Shown: in pieces, positions 1 to 11,944 of the stretch
How the letters are laid out: every line of letters starts with the position of its first letter
Position numbering within the stretch: position 1 is the stretch's first letter
Assembly (NCBI GenBank): GCA_019915015.1
Contig: JAHBBC010000007.1
Location: 1,612,001-1,676,000, forward strand
Direction of reading: 5' to 3'
Length of the DNA: 64,000 nt
Source of the DNA: Auriscalpium vulgare
Lineage: Eukaryota; Basidiomycota; Agaricomycetes; Russulales; Auriscalpiaceae
Made by a program: the position numbers and the translations under genes
Notes under the pieces: generated by a model
What the model saw: only the letters and a program-made list of their open reading frames with translations
The model's database searches: none
Told to the model about the DNA's origin: nothing

Positions 1-1403
1 TCGAAGACACCGACGCAGAGGTGCTGGGGGCTGCAGGACAGGCGTTGAAGTACCTTTGTCAGGATTGCAAGCAGGTGAGTAGACATTCTTCATCACTGGC
101 TAGTCATCTCTAAAACTTCACGCTTGCAGCATCTTGTGCCCTTCCTTGCCCAGCTGCACACATTCCTGGCCACGGTCGGCCCGAAGCTCCCCAAGAAGAC
201 AAACTGGTCGTCTACGAAGCTATTGCACATGTAATTTCGGCCATGCCCATGGAGCAAGCTGCGCAATCGTTGCGGACCTTCGCTTTGGACATCCTCGCGG
301 CTGTAGCTGCGGTTGCTAACAGGACAGTCCCGGCGACCAAGCAAGAGTTGCAAGATATTGGCCGTAGGTCCTTGCATTCTGACGACTTGAATTGATGTTG
401 ACCCTCTGGCAGACGGACTGGCAAATTTGGAGGTCATGCTGCATGTGGTGGGTGGCTTCGGCGAGGAGCTGCCTGCGGCTTGTCAAAGCACCTGCGAAGA
501 GACGTGGTCGATGTTCGAGACCTTCATCACGAAGTACGGTTCTGACTACGAGACGACGGAGCACGTCACAAGAGTCCTGCGGCACGGTCTCAACCTCTTC
601 GGCAATGCTGCCTTGGGCGTTGCACCAGCCGTCTTACTGAGAATGGCTGCAAGCTTCAAGCTGACCGGGCTCTCGAGCTATTTATGGATTGCCAGCAAAA
701 TACAGTCGCGATTCGGCAACGAAGAGGATACGATACTGAGGACGGCTTTCCGGGTCGTCTATGAAGAGTCCACAGAGAAGCTGTCCACATTGCTCCAAGA
801 GAAGTCACCGTCACATATTCCCGATGGTCAGTGCATCATTCTCTCTTCCTTGCGCAAGAAAATGTTCGCTGACTTGAGCATCAAGTCCTGGAAGATTATA
901 TGCGAATGCTACTGCAGATGGTCGACTACTCGCCAGACATATTCTTTGAATCCCTGGCCTTCCCCATTGCCTTCCGCATCGCTTTGGCCGGACTAACACT
1001 TATCCAGTCTGAAATCGTCTTCGTGTCCCTAGACCTCATCCGCATTATTCTTAATCACGACTGCCTCGAACCACCTGCCAACGCGCCGCCCCCGCCTAAA
1101 TTCCCCATCTATGCGAATGCCATCCGCGGCGTCATCGATGCAGAAGGGTTCGAATTGACTGGGCTCCTCTTGGCGGGTCTCGTTGGCGACTTCCCAGAGG
1201 AGGCCTCGTCCTCCATCATCTCCATTTTCCGTGTCCTCGCCAGCCAGTGGTCGACTCAGCTGGTAGCCTGGACTCCTCCCGTCTTGCAACAACTGCCGTC
1301 CTCGGCCGCGCCAGACGATGCGAAGGCACTGTTTCTGAAGGAGATCACAGAGTGCGCTGGATCCGTCTCTTCTGTTCCCATCAGCAAACTGACAACTCAT
1401 TAG
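1..1403 (+). CDS. MTR10: Importin-beta family nuclear import receptor (MTR10/transportin-SR type), 3' part
   Basis: C-terminal part of a karyopherin-beta that carries SR-type or mRNA-binding proteins (Mtr10/TNPO3 family) into the nucleus; the 5' end lies outside the window. What is seen is a run of HEAT-like helices, including PMEQAAQSLRTF, NLEVMLHV, GEELPAAC and a C-terminal VDYSPDIFFES block typical of TNPO3/Mtr10. Exons are separated by short introns at about 74-129, 365-410 and 826-887, all GT-AG, and the gene ends at TAG 1401-1403. The exon that begins at 130 reads HLVPFLAQLHTFLATVG in one frame and continues as EDKLVVYEAIAHV in another. The switch falls at the CCCC run at 189-192 and no intron fits there, so a one-base deletion (sequencing or real) is the simplest explanation. 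Family call is firm; gene integrity is uncertain. Confidence 0.88.
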
Positions 1404-1755
1404 TTCAATCACCATGGGACAACACGACAAGGTGAAGTACGCAGTGCTCGGGATTCATCGAACGTCACGGAAGATACGGGAGCGACGACGGGTCACTCCG
1501 TTGGACTAGACCGTGGAGGGCAGAGGGATAATGCTGGAAGGAAGTAGCAGTGTATGAGCCGACCTATCTATACTATAGTTCAGCAAGCAAGTACTAGTAA
1601 GTAGAAAACAACTTTGAACGCTATATTCAGCTGCAGCGCACGGGCTGTGCGGGCTGCCTACGAAAAAAACATATGCGGGTTATGTAAGCTACCCGAGATA
1701 TCCGTACACCGACGGCCCCAAGGGAGGTCTTCATCACCCTCTGCACACCCTCGAA
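1404..1755. other. Intergenic spacer MTR10-LSC1
   Basis: 352 bases between two same-strand genes. It should hold the MTR10 3' UTR and the promoter of the succinyl-CoA ligase gene. I see no coding potential, repeat or RNA gene. Confidence 0.6.
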
Positions 1756-3200
1756 ATGCTCTCTCGTGTTGGCCCCTCGCTGGCTGCGAGCGGTAGGTGC
1801 CAAGTTTGTCTGTTTGTGATCGCGTGTGCTCACCTCGCTTTAGCTGGACGCCGGGCGTTCTCCCAGACTGCCACGAGACGGAGCTACGACGATACCATTC
1901 AGAATCTCCTCATCCACAAAGACACGAAAGTGCTATGCCAAGGCTTCACAGGGAAGACGGTGAGCTGAAATTTGAGAGCATGAGTACCTCTCTGACGGTA
2001 GCGGGGCAGGGCACTTTCCACGTGAGGGAGGCGTTGGCGTACGGGACGAACATGGTCGGCGGTGTTTCTCCCAAGAAAGCAGGCCAGACGCATCTGGGCC
2101 TGCCAGTGTTCGGCTCCGTCAAGGAGGTGCGTGACCTTACTTCCTCGTGCGACGCACGGAGGCAGCGTAACCTGACCTGCATGCATTCACTCGCCGGCAG
2201 GCCGTTCGCGAGACGCAGCCCGACGCGACCGTTCTGTATGTGCCCCCGCCCTCCGCCGCGGACGCAATCATCGAGGCCATTGAAAATGAGATTGGCTTGA
2301 TTGTGTGTATCACGGAGGGTATCCCCCAGGCAGACGAGATCCGCGTGAGTGCTCCCGTTGGCCATCAGGCGGTATCGCGGTGCCAACATTTTCCTACGTG
2401 CGCGTAGGTCATCAATGCGCTCAAGAGCCAGTCGAAGTCGCGTCTTGTTGGCCCAAATTGCCCCGGCATCATCAACCCGCTCGGCTGCAAGATGGGCATC
2501 CAGCCTGGCCACATCCACAAACCTGGCAGGATTGGTGCGTGTGACGTACTGAAGAATGCTGACCTTACCAACTGACTCTGTTCCACAGGTATCGTGTCTC
2601 GCTCAGGTACTCTGACGTACGAGGCCGTCGCGCAGACCACAGATGTCGGTCTTGGCCAGAGCCTTTGCGTTGGCATCGGTGGCGACCCGTTCCCCGGCAC
2701 GCAGCACGTTGATGTGATCAAGGTCTTCCTCGAGGATGACAAGACCGAAGGTATATATATACCCATCGTTTGGCCACGGGTTTGTGCTAACGCGCGCACA
2801 TCCCAGGTATTGTCATCATTGGTGAAATCGGAGGCACAATGGAGGAGGAAGCCGCCGAGTACCTCCAGCAGTACAACCTCACCCGGGCAAATCCCAAGCC
2901 TGTTGTCGGCTTCATCGCTGGCCGCACTGCTCCCCCGGGTCGCCGCATGGGCCACGCCGGGGCTATCATCTCCGGCGGCAAGGGTAATGTCTATCACTCT
3001 AAGCTTTACCTTCCTTGGGTCTCATGTCTGTTCAAGGTGCTGCTTCTGACAAGGTGGCTGCCCTCGAGAAGGCTGGTGCTATCGTCACGGACAGCCCTGC
3101 GAAGATCGGTCTGGAAATGCTCAAAGTGAGCCTCCTCACCTCTGCGTTATTCTGGTGCTGACAGATTATGCAGGCTATGCAAGCCGCGGGACTCGCGTAG
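1756..3200 (+). CDS. LSC1: Succinyl-CoA ligase alpha subunit, mitochondrial
   Basis: TCA-cycle enzyme subunit that binds CoA and carries the phospho-histidine intermediate, pairing with a beta subunit in the mitochondrial matrix. The spliced protein starts [14 protein letters not shown] and has an arginine- and serine-rich presequence ending near [13 protein letters not shown]. It then shows the CoA-binding Rossmann part ([42 protein letters not shown]), the [10 protein letters not shown] and [10 protein letters not shown] blocks, and the active-site segment [12 protein letters not shown] with the catalytic His. It ends [10 protein letters not shown]. At least seven short GT-AG introns restore the frame, for example 1793-1842 and the one before GIVSRSG. 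The start is the first ATG in frame with the targeting peptide. Length and motifs fit the family, and I see no defects. Confidence 0.96.
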
Positions 3201-3296
3201 ACCTTATTTATCGACACACTCTCTCAAGCCTCGAGTAACCTACAGTCCTGTATATTAGGGCTTCATCCTGGTTTACGTAATCTAGAGTAACTTGAT

Positions 3297-4168
3297 ATGT
3301 TCCCGTGGGACTTCAGCGCGTCCCCAATGTCTTCCTACTCGCCCTCGCTCTCATTTCACGAGGCAGTTTCATACTTATCCTCGTCCTCAGGGCAAGCATC
3401 TACTGCAGAGAAATTGGAGGTCCTTGCACCGCCCCTTGACCGTCGTCTGCTGTCCTGACACACTTTCGGCACTACCGTCACAGCTATATGGCCTCTTCAA
3501 AGTCCTCACTGTGTCGGCCACACCGAATACGACCCGCCCGTCCATCTTCGACATGACGGCGCGGGCGAAATGGAACGCTTGGGCGCAATCAAGCAAGGAC
3601 TATGGCGAGCGTCTGCCTGCTGCCGAAGAGCGGTATCTGGAGGTCGCGCGGAGTCTCGGGTGGACGGAAGGGCAGGCTAAGACAGCAGATGAAGAACGAC
3701 TGTCTCCCGAAGACGCTGGAAGGACAGGCTCCGGGATGGGCGCTTCTGTGAGTATGATGTCGCCCCCGCCTCCAGAAGACGGCGATGCCGGTGAACTGCA
3801 CAGTCTCGCCGTCAATGACGACGGCGAGGCATTGTCTGAGTACTTGAAGTCAAGCCCAGGGTACGACATCAATCTCAGAGACGAATATGTATGTTCCATC
3901 GTGTCTTGCACAACTCCTTGTTGATAGATCTTGCCTACGCAAGGGCTATACCGCGCTACACCTTGCCTCGGATCGCGGTAGCACCTCTGCCGTGGAGGTC
4001 TTATTGAAGGCAGGCGCCGACAAAAATTTGAAGGTACGTGGCGTAGCCGCTACGGCTACACCTTCCCTGACACCCATTTATCCCCAGGACGAGGACGAAT
4101 ACACAGCTGTAGAGTTAGCCAGGATAGCAGGACACGGAGACATCGTTGCGTTACTAGAATCGACATGA
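3297..4168 (+). CDS. Acyl-CoA-binding protein with C-terminal ankyrin repeats
   Basis: Binds medium/long-chain acyl-CoA esters in the cytosol; the architecture matches ACBD6-like proteins. The first exon (3297-3419) encodes FHEAVSYL and joins across an intron (3420-3483) to LYGLFKVLTV, then TRPSIFD and AKWNAW, the conserved ACBP signature (Tyr and Lys acyl-CoA contacts). After a linker rich in acidic and proline residues come two ankyrin units: the intron after DEY joins to GYTALHLASDRGS, then VEVLLKAGADKN and DEDEYTAVELARIAGHGDIV. It stops at 4166-4168. The start at 3297 is chosen because it begins the only frame leading into the ACBP helix 1. It is convergent with the downstream bS16m gene. 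Confident family call; the specific ligand is unknown. Confidence 0.9.
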
Positions 4169-4361
4169 TTCCTTCCGGATGGCTTGCTTGCTACGAAGGC
4201 AGGATTATACGAGGCCTTCCAGCGGATATATTAAATGCATAGGCACATATAATGCTAACCACACCCGCGCGGGGGTACATCGCTCTCCCTCTCTGCTCGC
4301 CCTCAGACCTTCACCGCAGTGACGTCTTGCCCTTCAAATGCCTCGACAACGAAGGGGTGAA

Positions 4362-4760
4362 TCATGAATCTGGTGGTGTGGGTTGTGCTAGAGGCTGCGG
4401 GTCGAGAGGAGTGCGAGGCCCGAGAGCCTTCGGATGGTACTTCGAGTCTGGCGGAAGTATACCGCCCTGGGGATGTCAGTCTGCGCGTGCCCATAGCTGA
4501 AACACCTGCAAGCGCACCTTTTCCAGCAGCTTCACAACGGGCTTGCTTGGCGTCGCGCCGCCTGTCTCCAACCAGTATTTGATTCTGTCCACGCTCCATT
4601 CCATGGTTTTCTGGTCCTGGCCGAGCCGCAAGCGCGGGTCGTAGATGCCGAGAAGCTCGATGGGCTTCGCATCTCTGCGCTTGCGCAGGTCTGTCGCGAC
4701 GAGGTGGAAGATGCGGTTGTTTCGGTGTCCATGCATGGACAGGCGCAGACGGACTGGCAT
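4362..4760 (-). CDS. MRPS16: Mitochondrial small ribosomal subunit protein bS16m
   Basis: Structural protein of the mitochondrial small ribosomal subunit. The protein begins MPVRLRLSMHGHRNNRIF and continues RRDAKPIELLGIYDPR and EWSVDRIKYWLETGA-like text, the classic S16 fold. Two exons: 4518-4760 and 4362-4466, joined over a 51-nt GT-AG intron (4467-4517). The join places LLEK directly before GGILPPDSKYHP, the expected S16 C-terminal motif, and gives 115 residues. Reading through without splicing would end at a stop near 4476 and lose that motif. I take the ATG at 4760 rather than upstream ATGs because S16 proteins start at this methionine. Both neighbours suggest an ordinary housekeeping stretch. 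Confidence 0.92.
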
Positions 4761-5265
4761 CGTGGCGGAGAACGAGAGGACGAGCGTGAGAAGACCGACT
4801 CGGGGCTGAACAACATAATAACGGTCACGTTCTCGCGCGCGCTCTTTGAACATCACTTCCTCCATGTTCAGGATGGTTCGAGGAATCGGTCTAAGAAATG
4901 ACAGGCGTCGACAGTGTCGACTGTTTTTTTGGGCAGCAGATTTCAGGGCAAAGACTTCCGACTCTCAAACGCGTATCATCATTACGGTTTTTGCATGAAG
5001 GCCGAAGGTGAGTGCATAGTGACAGAATGCACGACTATCTTCTGATACCATAAGGTCAAGCTACGGAGACTAACAGAATGCTGTGCGTATGCGTGTGTTA
5101 GTGTCCACCCTCTAGCCTAAGTTCACGGCTAGCGCACGGACACTGCATAGTAATCGTACTCAGAAATGCACCTGTATGCCCTTGCCCATCTGAGAAGATG
5201 CCCAAATATGCGTTGTTGGCCCCCCATGCTGCTTGCGAAAAGCACCTGCCCTGCTCGCATGTGGG
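4761..5265. other. Intergenic spacer MRPS16-LSM5
   Basis: 505 bases between two minus-strand genes: the bS16m promoter and the LSM5 3' region. It contains two nearby GTCGAC palindromes around 4907-4921 followed by a T7 tract. I see no open frame with family resemblance and no RNA gene. Confidence 0.5.
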
Positions 5266-5753
5266 TCATGAGTGACTTTCGGGGCCGTCGCTGCCGGGGA
5301 CAAGCTACGAGATGTCAGGACAAGCAGTTACCTGATACATCATCACAACGCACCATGCATATGTTGTTTCCATTCAGAAGTGTCTGCGCGAGCTTGTTCT
5401 TTTTGATGCCGTCGGCAGTAATCTCGCTGCGATGAAGTGTTGAGGAGGAGTCATGGGAAAAGGCTAACGTCCACTTACAACTCAATCACATCCTCGAGCA
5501 CCATGTCTGAATACCACCCACAGGGTCAGTGGACCCATGCATGTATGCAAGACAGGTCGACTCACTGACGAAGTCATCAAATCCCAGCAGCGTGCCCGTG
5601 AACTCGCGGTCGTTCTTCATGATCACCCATATCCGCGACCCGATGCACCGATCAATAAGTTCTGGGATCGAAAGTCTGTTGTCAGTTGACCATGCGACCC
5701 ACAACAAGACTGCTGTGACTGAACATACCGAGAGGAAGGATTTGAGACGCCAT
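5266..5753 (-). CDS. LSM5: U6 snRNA-associated Sm-like protein LSm5
   Basis: Subunit of the Lsm2-8 (nuclear, U6 snRNA) and Lsm1-7 (cytoplasmic mRNA decay) rings. Five exons rebuild an approximately 86-residue Sm fold: a 25-nt first exon (5729-5753) MASQILPLE joins to [14 protein letters not shown], then the Sm1 motif [12 protein letters not shown] joins NMVLEDVIE, then [24 protein letters not shown] and finally [12 protein letters not shown]. The Sm2-like segment NNICMLVPG is intact. All introns are GT-AG, about 40-70 nt, and each splice restores the conserved text. The end is the TGA read at 5266-5268. The length is close to other LSm5 proteins. Very confident despite the fragmented frame. 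Confidence 0.95.
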
Positions 5754-6157
5754 GAGAGTTCTGCAAGAGCTGTGGCGTGCGCAACCGAAGCCGATCTCCC
5801 ACACGCGGCTCTGGTATCAATTTTCAGCAGCGTCGCAGTTATCTCATAATTTGCGCCATAAATTACATTGTTTTTTTCGAGCTTCGTTGACGTCGTACAC
5901 CAGCTGATGATAGTCTACGGGCTTGTGTACCGCCGAGGAAAAGAACGAGAGGCGAGTGGAGGCATGACAACAAATGTACAAGGGATACGCGCGCAAGCCC
6001 GCAAGGCGTGTGAGAGAACAGTCATTGCAACAGGTCAACGCAAAACAGCAAAGCCAGACTGGTGGAAACACAAGTGTCGCGAGTGGGAATGATGGTGTAA
6101 CAAAGCACATGGTAGAAGTAAAGAGAACAGAGCTACTAGCACGTCAGATATTACCCA
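5754..6157. other. Intergenic spacer LSM5-importin alpha
   Basis: 404 bases holding the LSM5 promoter (upstream of 5753 on the minus strand) and the 3' flank of the importin-alpha gene. AT-rich in its first 150 bases. No gene-like signal seen. Confidence 0.5.
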
Positions 6158-8033
6158 TCACTGGCCGAAGCTGAAACCACCCGGCGGTGGGGCCGCCTCA
6201 TTCGCATTGAACTAGCGAGGCAATGTCAATGACAAGTAAAACCACCTAAGAAATTGAACTTACTGAGAACGCCCCGGCGGCATCCAAGTTGGGGGCAATA
6301 CCCGCATCCATCTCCTCCTCGTCCGGGAAGTACTTATCCATGATGTTGAACGCTTTCTTGTAGATGTCGATGTTGTCGTGTTGCTGCAGGTTGTGGATCG
6401 TTACCATGCCGCCGGCCTCCTCGACATACTGCGCATATTTGTTGACGCCGCCAGGGCCAGCAGCCTGTCGATCTCCCTCGCCGACCTTCAAGATGTTGTC
6501 GAGGCCATCAAGAGCGACTTGAATAATCTTGTTGTCCATCATGGTGAGCAAGTCGCACAGAGGCTTAATGCAACCCTGGGCAACGAGATAACGGATCTGT
6601 GACGGCTCCTGCAGGCCACCGGACGTAGCATTGGAGATAGCCCAGCACGCCTCCTTGCGCGTCTTGAAGTCGGCGTTGGAGAGGATGTTGATGAGAGGAG
6701 GGATGATATTAGCATCAATGACCGCCTGGATCTGAGCAGGGGATCCGGCGGTGACGTTGGAGATCGTCCAGCACGCCTCCTTCCTGATGCCGTCCTTGGG
6801 CGACGACAAAAGGGACAGAAGTGCAGGCAGCGCGCCTGACGCGATGACGACTTGGGTCTGCAAGTCGTCACCGGTCACGATGTTACCCACGGAGCGGAGT
6901 GCGGGAGTTTGCACCGAGGTCGATGGATGCATGAGGAGGTCCACGAGTCGCCTACAGACGCCGGACTCGATGACGGCCTGAATCTTGTCGTTGGATCCGT
7001 CGGACAGATAGGAAATCGCCCAGCATGCATCGATAAGGATCTCGTCGTCAATGGAATAGATAAGCTTCGTAAGGACGTTCAACGCGGGTGCGATCTAAAG
7101 CCATTCTGACAGTTAGTCCTGAAAGAAACATGGAGCATGTGGGCGACGCACCAGATCCCAGTCGGGCTGAGGGGATTTGCCCCGGCAAAAGTTGCTCAGA
7201 GTCCAGGTGGCATTCCTAAGCATGCTGATCTTGTGGTTCTCGCTCAAAAGCGTTAACAACGGCCGCAGAGCACCCGCGCGCAGGACGTAATCCCGGCACG
7301 TTGGGCTGTCACCGGCAATGTTGCCCAGAGCCCATACTGCTTGCTCACGGACATCCAACGTGTTGGATGACAAGAGATTGATGAATTCCGGAACCGCTTC
7401 CGCCTTGATGACAACTTGGGTGTGTTCTTGGGTGCCGGACGCAATGTTGGTCAAGGCCCAAGCCGCCTCGAACTGACGAAAAACAATGAATCAACTCTGA
7501 GGATCATGCCAAACGATCATAGGAGGTGCCACCTGAAGCATCGACTGCCCGGTTTTCAAAAACTCAACAAAGCGGGGAACAACGCCGCACTCGATGACCT
7601 TCTCGATCGGCGGGTTCTTCTCTTTTGAAAGCAGCTTGCGAAACTTGGTAGTCGCATCGAGCTGACGCTCAGGATCGTCTGAGAAGACGCCGCTAATCAT
7701 CTCCTCCGCAAGCTGCGCGAGTCCTATCAGCGTCTAAGTCTACCAGGCTGTTGAGAACGCGCAGGCGCACCGGAGGGTCCCAGTTGCTGGTCGTGGCCTC
7801 CTCATCGGAATCGCCAGCATCCGTGGCGACGAAGTTGCGTCGCTTGGCAATATTCTCCTCCCTTTTCTGCCTTCTGATCTCTACTTGCTGCTCCTCGCGA
7901 CGACGGCGCAACTCATCCTGCTTGAAGGCCTTATTCTTATAGTCTGCGCGATTACGCGTCAACAATGGCAGAACATGATCGCAATGAGCGATGGCTTACT
8001 CTCCCTGCGATTGGGGTTTGCGCGTTCTGACAT
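6158..8033 (-). CDS. SRP1: Importin subunit alpha (karyopherin alpha, SRP1)
   Basis: Adaptor that binds classical nuclear localisation signals and docks on importin beta. The short first exon (8000-8033, [11 protein letters not shown]) splices to [20 protein letters not shown], the basic importin-beta-binding domain. After NWDPP a 58-nt GTGCGC...CAG intron leads to [13 protein letters not shown]. About ten armadillo repeats follow with the conserved Trp/Asn ladder ([67 protein letters not shown]). The last intron joins DAAGAFS to [17 protein letters not shown]. The stop is read at 6158-6160. Length and repeats match fungal Srp1 with no missing repeat. It lies head to tail with RPN2 on the same strand. 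Confidence 0.96.
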
Positions 8034-8250
8034 TGCGAATGGAGAGAGTGTGGTGGTAGGAGGAAAGGAAGTATGTGAAGCTTGGGCGCAGACACGCTTC
8101 GAAAGAAAAGGAAAACGCGCCCACAAAGGAGCGCCACACGGTCACGATCGAGTCACACCGCATCTCCCCGTCACGCACACGCTTTCCTCTCAAAGGGCAG
8201 AGCAAAGAACTATCGTTTGGACTATCGTACTAATCGGTACAGGCACTAGT

Positions 8251-11200
8251 TTACGTGTCGCCGCCAAAAGGATACTAAACGCAAGGCGAACAAGTCAGTC
8301 CACGAGATCGATAACACGACAGACATGGCACCTACCTCGAACGATTGCGGAGGATCAGCCTCAGGACCGCTTGCATCCAATGCGATGTGAGGGCCTGACG
8401 GTGCAGGGTTGTTCGCCGGGGGCGGCGTGACTTCAGTGGCCTCAGGCGCCGGCGCCGGCGTGGTGCCAAACTCGATGTACTCAGCCGGTTCTTCCGCTCG
8501 CTGATCGACCATGATCAGGATGCCACCACCTCCTGCGTACTTCTCCGATGACAACAGGGACGCTTTATTCGAGCCAGAGCCTTTGCCATTCTTCGCACTG
8601 AGCTCGCGGGTAGAGACGGGACGTACGGGCTGGTAGCGACTTGTCGGATGGAACACGACGTAGGCTAGCTGCGCAGGAGTGACCCGGGAGAAGTTGGAGA
8701 TGTTCTCCCAAGTCGGCTCCTTGCGTTTGGATGGCGTCTTCGCATCTGCTTGCTGGCCTTCGGGCAAATTTGAGACCGACCCATTGATCGGGGAGACATC
8801 GCCATGCTGCGCCGACGACGAGGGTTCATCGCTCTTCATCTCGACATCACCATCCTTCTTCGCATCTGTCTTATCCTCCTGTGCACAACAATCAGTACAA
8901 CACATAAATGCCAAACGCGGCTAGTCTCACAGATTCAACGACCTCGCCTTCTGAAACAGCCTTCCGCCTTTCTCTGGCTTTCACCTTGGCCGTCGTCGAC
9001 AGGACAGCAGTGGTCACTTTCGTAGCCACTTCCTTCTTCGCAGTCTTCAGCGGTGACGGGTAGGCAAAGAGGCTGGGCCTGGCGTTGGAGATGAACTCGA
9101 ACTTTGGCGCCTATGGGAAACGAATCAGACCGTTATGCGGTTGTAGAGCGACCGGCATACCTTCAGGTCCTCCGTCAGACCGATGATACCAGTTGGCTCG
9201 AAGGCCAAGCTGGCGCAGTGAGCGAGAGGGTACCAGTACCAGAACTGGCAGAACATGACCATGCCGACGATCGCGCTAGTATTCTTCGTCCCGGCTCGGC
9301 TTTGCAGACTGATGGTCACATTGCGTCCGCCAGCGTCGATGAAGCTCTGGCCGAGTGCAGCACCAAAGCGCGCCATGGGGTCCTCGTGCTTGTCTGCCAC
9401 GATCTTGGCATATAGCGCACGCGTTGACGCCAAAGACGGAGAGGAGGCGTCAGATTGTTGTACGAGGACCATGCCAAGGGCGATGAATGCGCCTTGGCGA
9501 ACGAAGTCGACGCTGTCCTTGGTCATCGGCTCCAGAATCTCGACTGCATCTTGCAGCCCGGTCCCTGCACACGCAATGCCGAGGGCAAGCGTGGCGCCGC
9601 ACCGAACGTGTGGGTTGTAGCTTTCGCTGAGTAGCTGAACGATACGCGGTACTGATCTTGGGTTCTTGAAGAGCAAGAAGGCGAGCGACGTCACGGCCGC
9701 ACGACGAACGTCGTCGGAGGTATCGGACACGGCAATGTGAAGGAGTCTCCGCACGGCATCGTTGTTGTTGGTGCCCGCGTAGGCAAGAGCCAAAGTGTAT
9801 ACTCCGCCGTAACGAAGGATAGGATCCTATAGCAATCGATCAGGAATGGAGTAAGGCAATCTCAAGAGATAGCTGACCTTCTCAGCCAACAGCTGCTTGA
9901 TTGTCTCGTCTGCCTGATCTTGCCGACCGTAGAACAGGAAAGCGAGTCCGACAGCCAATCCTCGGATGATCTTCTCGTGCTGCGTTTCACGCGCATATGT
10001 GAGCATCTCGCTCGCGCAAGTGGGATCTGCAGTGCCCAGCATGACCAGACCCATTGCGTACCCAGCACCCTCACCAGCAACGGCCGAATCCATGAACAGC
10101 GTTTGCTTCAGGTCATCGTATGCCTCTGCGTTCCTCCCTCCCATGCCGGCGACACCAAGGCCGAGCGCTGCACCATGCTGCACCACCTCTCCCTGTGCGG
10201 CGCGGAGGATTTCACGGAGATAGTTCTCCACAGTCCGTCCACTGCCAACACCGGCGTTGATCAGGCCGAGGGCATATAGTGCCCCGCCCTCAGAGTATGC
10301 GGCACCAGCCAAACCACTTTCGCCACCATTCGTGTTGGGCAGGTAGGGACCGAGGATAGCCATGCCTTGCTCGAAGTTGCCTTTGTGAATAACACCTAGG
10401 GCGGCCGTAGCTGTGAACTTCGACCAGTTTGACGCGTAGCCTAACCAGTCAAGGTTTTCGCGTAGGAATGTGTCGGAGGTGGTCCCTGCGTGCATGAAGG
10501 CGTTTTGGAATGTCACAGCAGTGTGGTAGACCGAGGAGCGAGGTTCAAGCACGTCCTGCAAATTCACGATGATCAGTCACGACTTTCCCGAGGCATGGCG
10601 GAATGCTCGCCTTCGTATGCTTAAGAATGAGCAGGTCAGACTTGTTGTTCTTCTTCAGGAACTCCAGGTACAACTTCACGGCTTCCTGACCGCCCAGTAT
10701 CCTGCGCAGGACGTCAAAGATCGGTTTGGTGCTCTGTGGACAATCAGTGATCTGGAACAGCTTCTGTAAGTAACGATAACTCGCCTCGTCACCCTCCGGC
10801 AGGTCTGTGCGCACAGTCTCAAGAAAGTCCTGAGCACCACCCTCAACCAAGTCAAAGGCAAATTGATACGCTAGAAGCTTTTCCCCAGGCACCAAAGAAA
10901 CCAGGAGCGGGACTGTCAGAGTCGGACTGCTCAGGGTGACAAGAAGACGCGTCAGGGAGTGCACATGAGGAGACTTCGCGTCGGCCTTCGGTGATGGGAA
11001 TAGAGGGTAGAGGAAGTTGAGAACCTCGTCGCGGTAGGACAATGAGAAGTTGGTGTCAAGCACAGCGTCCATGCAGTAGGCAAGCAGGCTGGTATCATGT
11101 CCTTTCTCGTAGACGTGGGCGATCACGTCAAGGCGATGGGCTTCCAGGGCAACGCCAATAGCCTGAAAATGTGTGGAAGTGGGTGAGGCAGTGTTGGCAA

Positions 11201-11795
11201 AAACGCAAGAGAAGCGTACGAACCTGCTTGTAGTCGCCATTTTGTATGCACCTTGAGAAGATACTTTCAATTATATCTCCAAGGCGAGGATCTAATTTCT
11301 CCTGGCTCCCGAATGCGTCGTCCGAGCGCGCCTGGATGTACCGGTCTATGGCCTTGGCTAGACATGACAATCAGGTAAAGCAGCTCAGTGAGTGCATGTA
11401 ACGCACATATAATGGTCTCCACATATTCATCTTCACCACTCGCGAGACTGTCTTGCTCGAACGCAGGTGCCGCACCGAGAGCGAAGGAGAGTGCTTCATC
11501 GTACTCTCCCAAGTAGTAGTACACTTTGCTAGCAAGCAAAGCTGCGGACTGGCGAGCCTCCGCTGAGAGCTCATCGCTCTCATAGAGCGATTCTCTAATC
11601 GTCGAAGAGCATGAATACAAAGTATGGACGCGAGGGACAGGTTACACACATAACGGCAATATGTTCTGATATTTCCGCCCAGAACTGGGGCACGAGAGAT
11701 ATGAGAGCCTTGAGAGCGCGTTGCTTGAGCACGGGCTCGGGTTCTGCGAGGAGGGCGAGTGCGCCTGCAGCGGAGAACTGGGGGCGGGGCGCCAT
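8251..11795 (-). CDS. RPN2: 26S proteasome regulatory particle subunit RPN2
   Basis: Large base subunit of the 19S regulatory particle (PSMD1 family), a scaffold for ubiquitin receptors and deubiquitinase docking. It starts MAPRPQFSAAGALALLAEPE at 11795 and runs through helical N-terminal repeats. The PC-repeat toroid is clear: AALGVIHKGN, GALYALGLINAG, HGAALGLGVAGMG, GYAMGLVMLGT, GLAVGLAFLFYG, RRAAVTSLAFLLF and CGATLALGIACAG. Then come WYWYPLAHCASLAFEPTGIIGL and an acidic/Lys-rich linker. The last intron joins PPQSF-E to YPFGGDT, restoring the short conserved C-terminus; the stop is at 8251-8253. Several introns interrupt it, for example near 11375-11385 and 10545-10570. Roughly 1,000 residues, as expected. 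It shares a 149-bp divergent promoter with COX13. Confidence 0.95.
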
Positions 11796-11944
11796 GAGAG
11801 GTTGCGGTAGAGAGCTTGCGCGGTGAAGACGCGTCACCTTCACGAGGACGCGCGAGCGCTGACGTAATCAGCGTGACGGTCACAGCCATCACTCGATCTT
11901 CCGTTGTCGTCCGTGCCCGCCTCCTTCCTTCCAAACACCCAAAT
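11796..11944. promoter_or_regulatory. Shared divergent promoter RPN2/COX13
   Basis: Only 149 bases separate the RPN2 and COX13 start codons, which point away from each other, so both core promoters must lie here. No TATA box is evident; the stretch is GC-rich with CG-containing motifs. Promoter function is inferred from layout alone. Confidence 0.55.

Noticed and set aside
4476..4517. Read-through C-terminus of bS16m ending in VRLQVFQLWARAD
   Set aside because: A 51-nt intron restores GGILPPDSKYHP, the family tail; the read-through does not match.
4907..4921. GTCGAC inverted repeat followed by T7 as a terminator
   Set aside because: Resembles a bacterial-style hairpin, but in a fungal nuclear genome such terminators are not used; treated as chance.
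7693..7745. A 31-nt intron in importin alpha (donor at GTAGAC)
   Set aside because: A 58-nt GTGCGC...CAG intron uses a better donor, gives a typical length and joins NWDPP to LAEEMISGV exactly as in the family.
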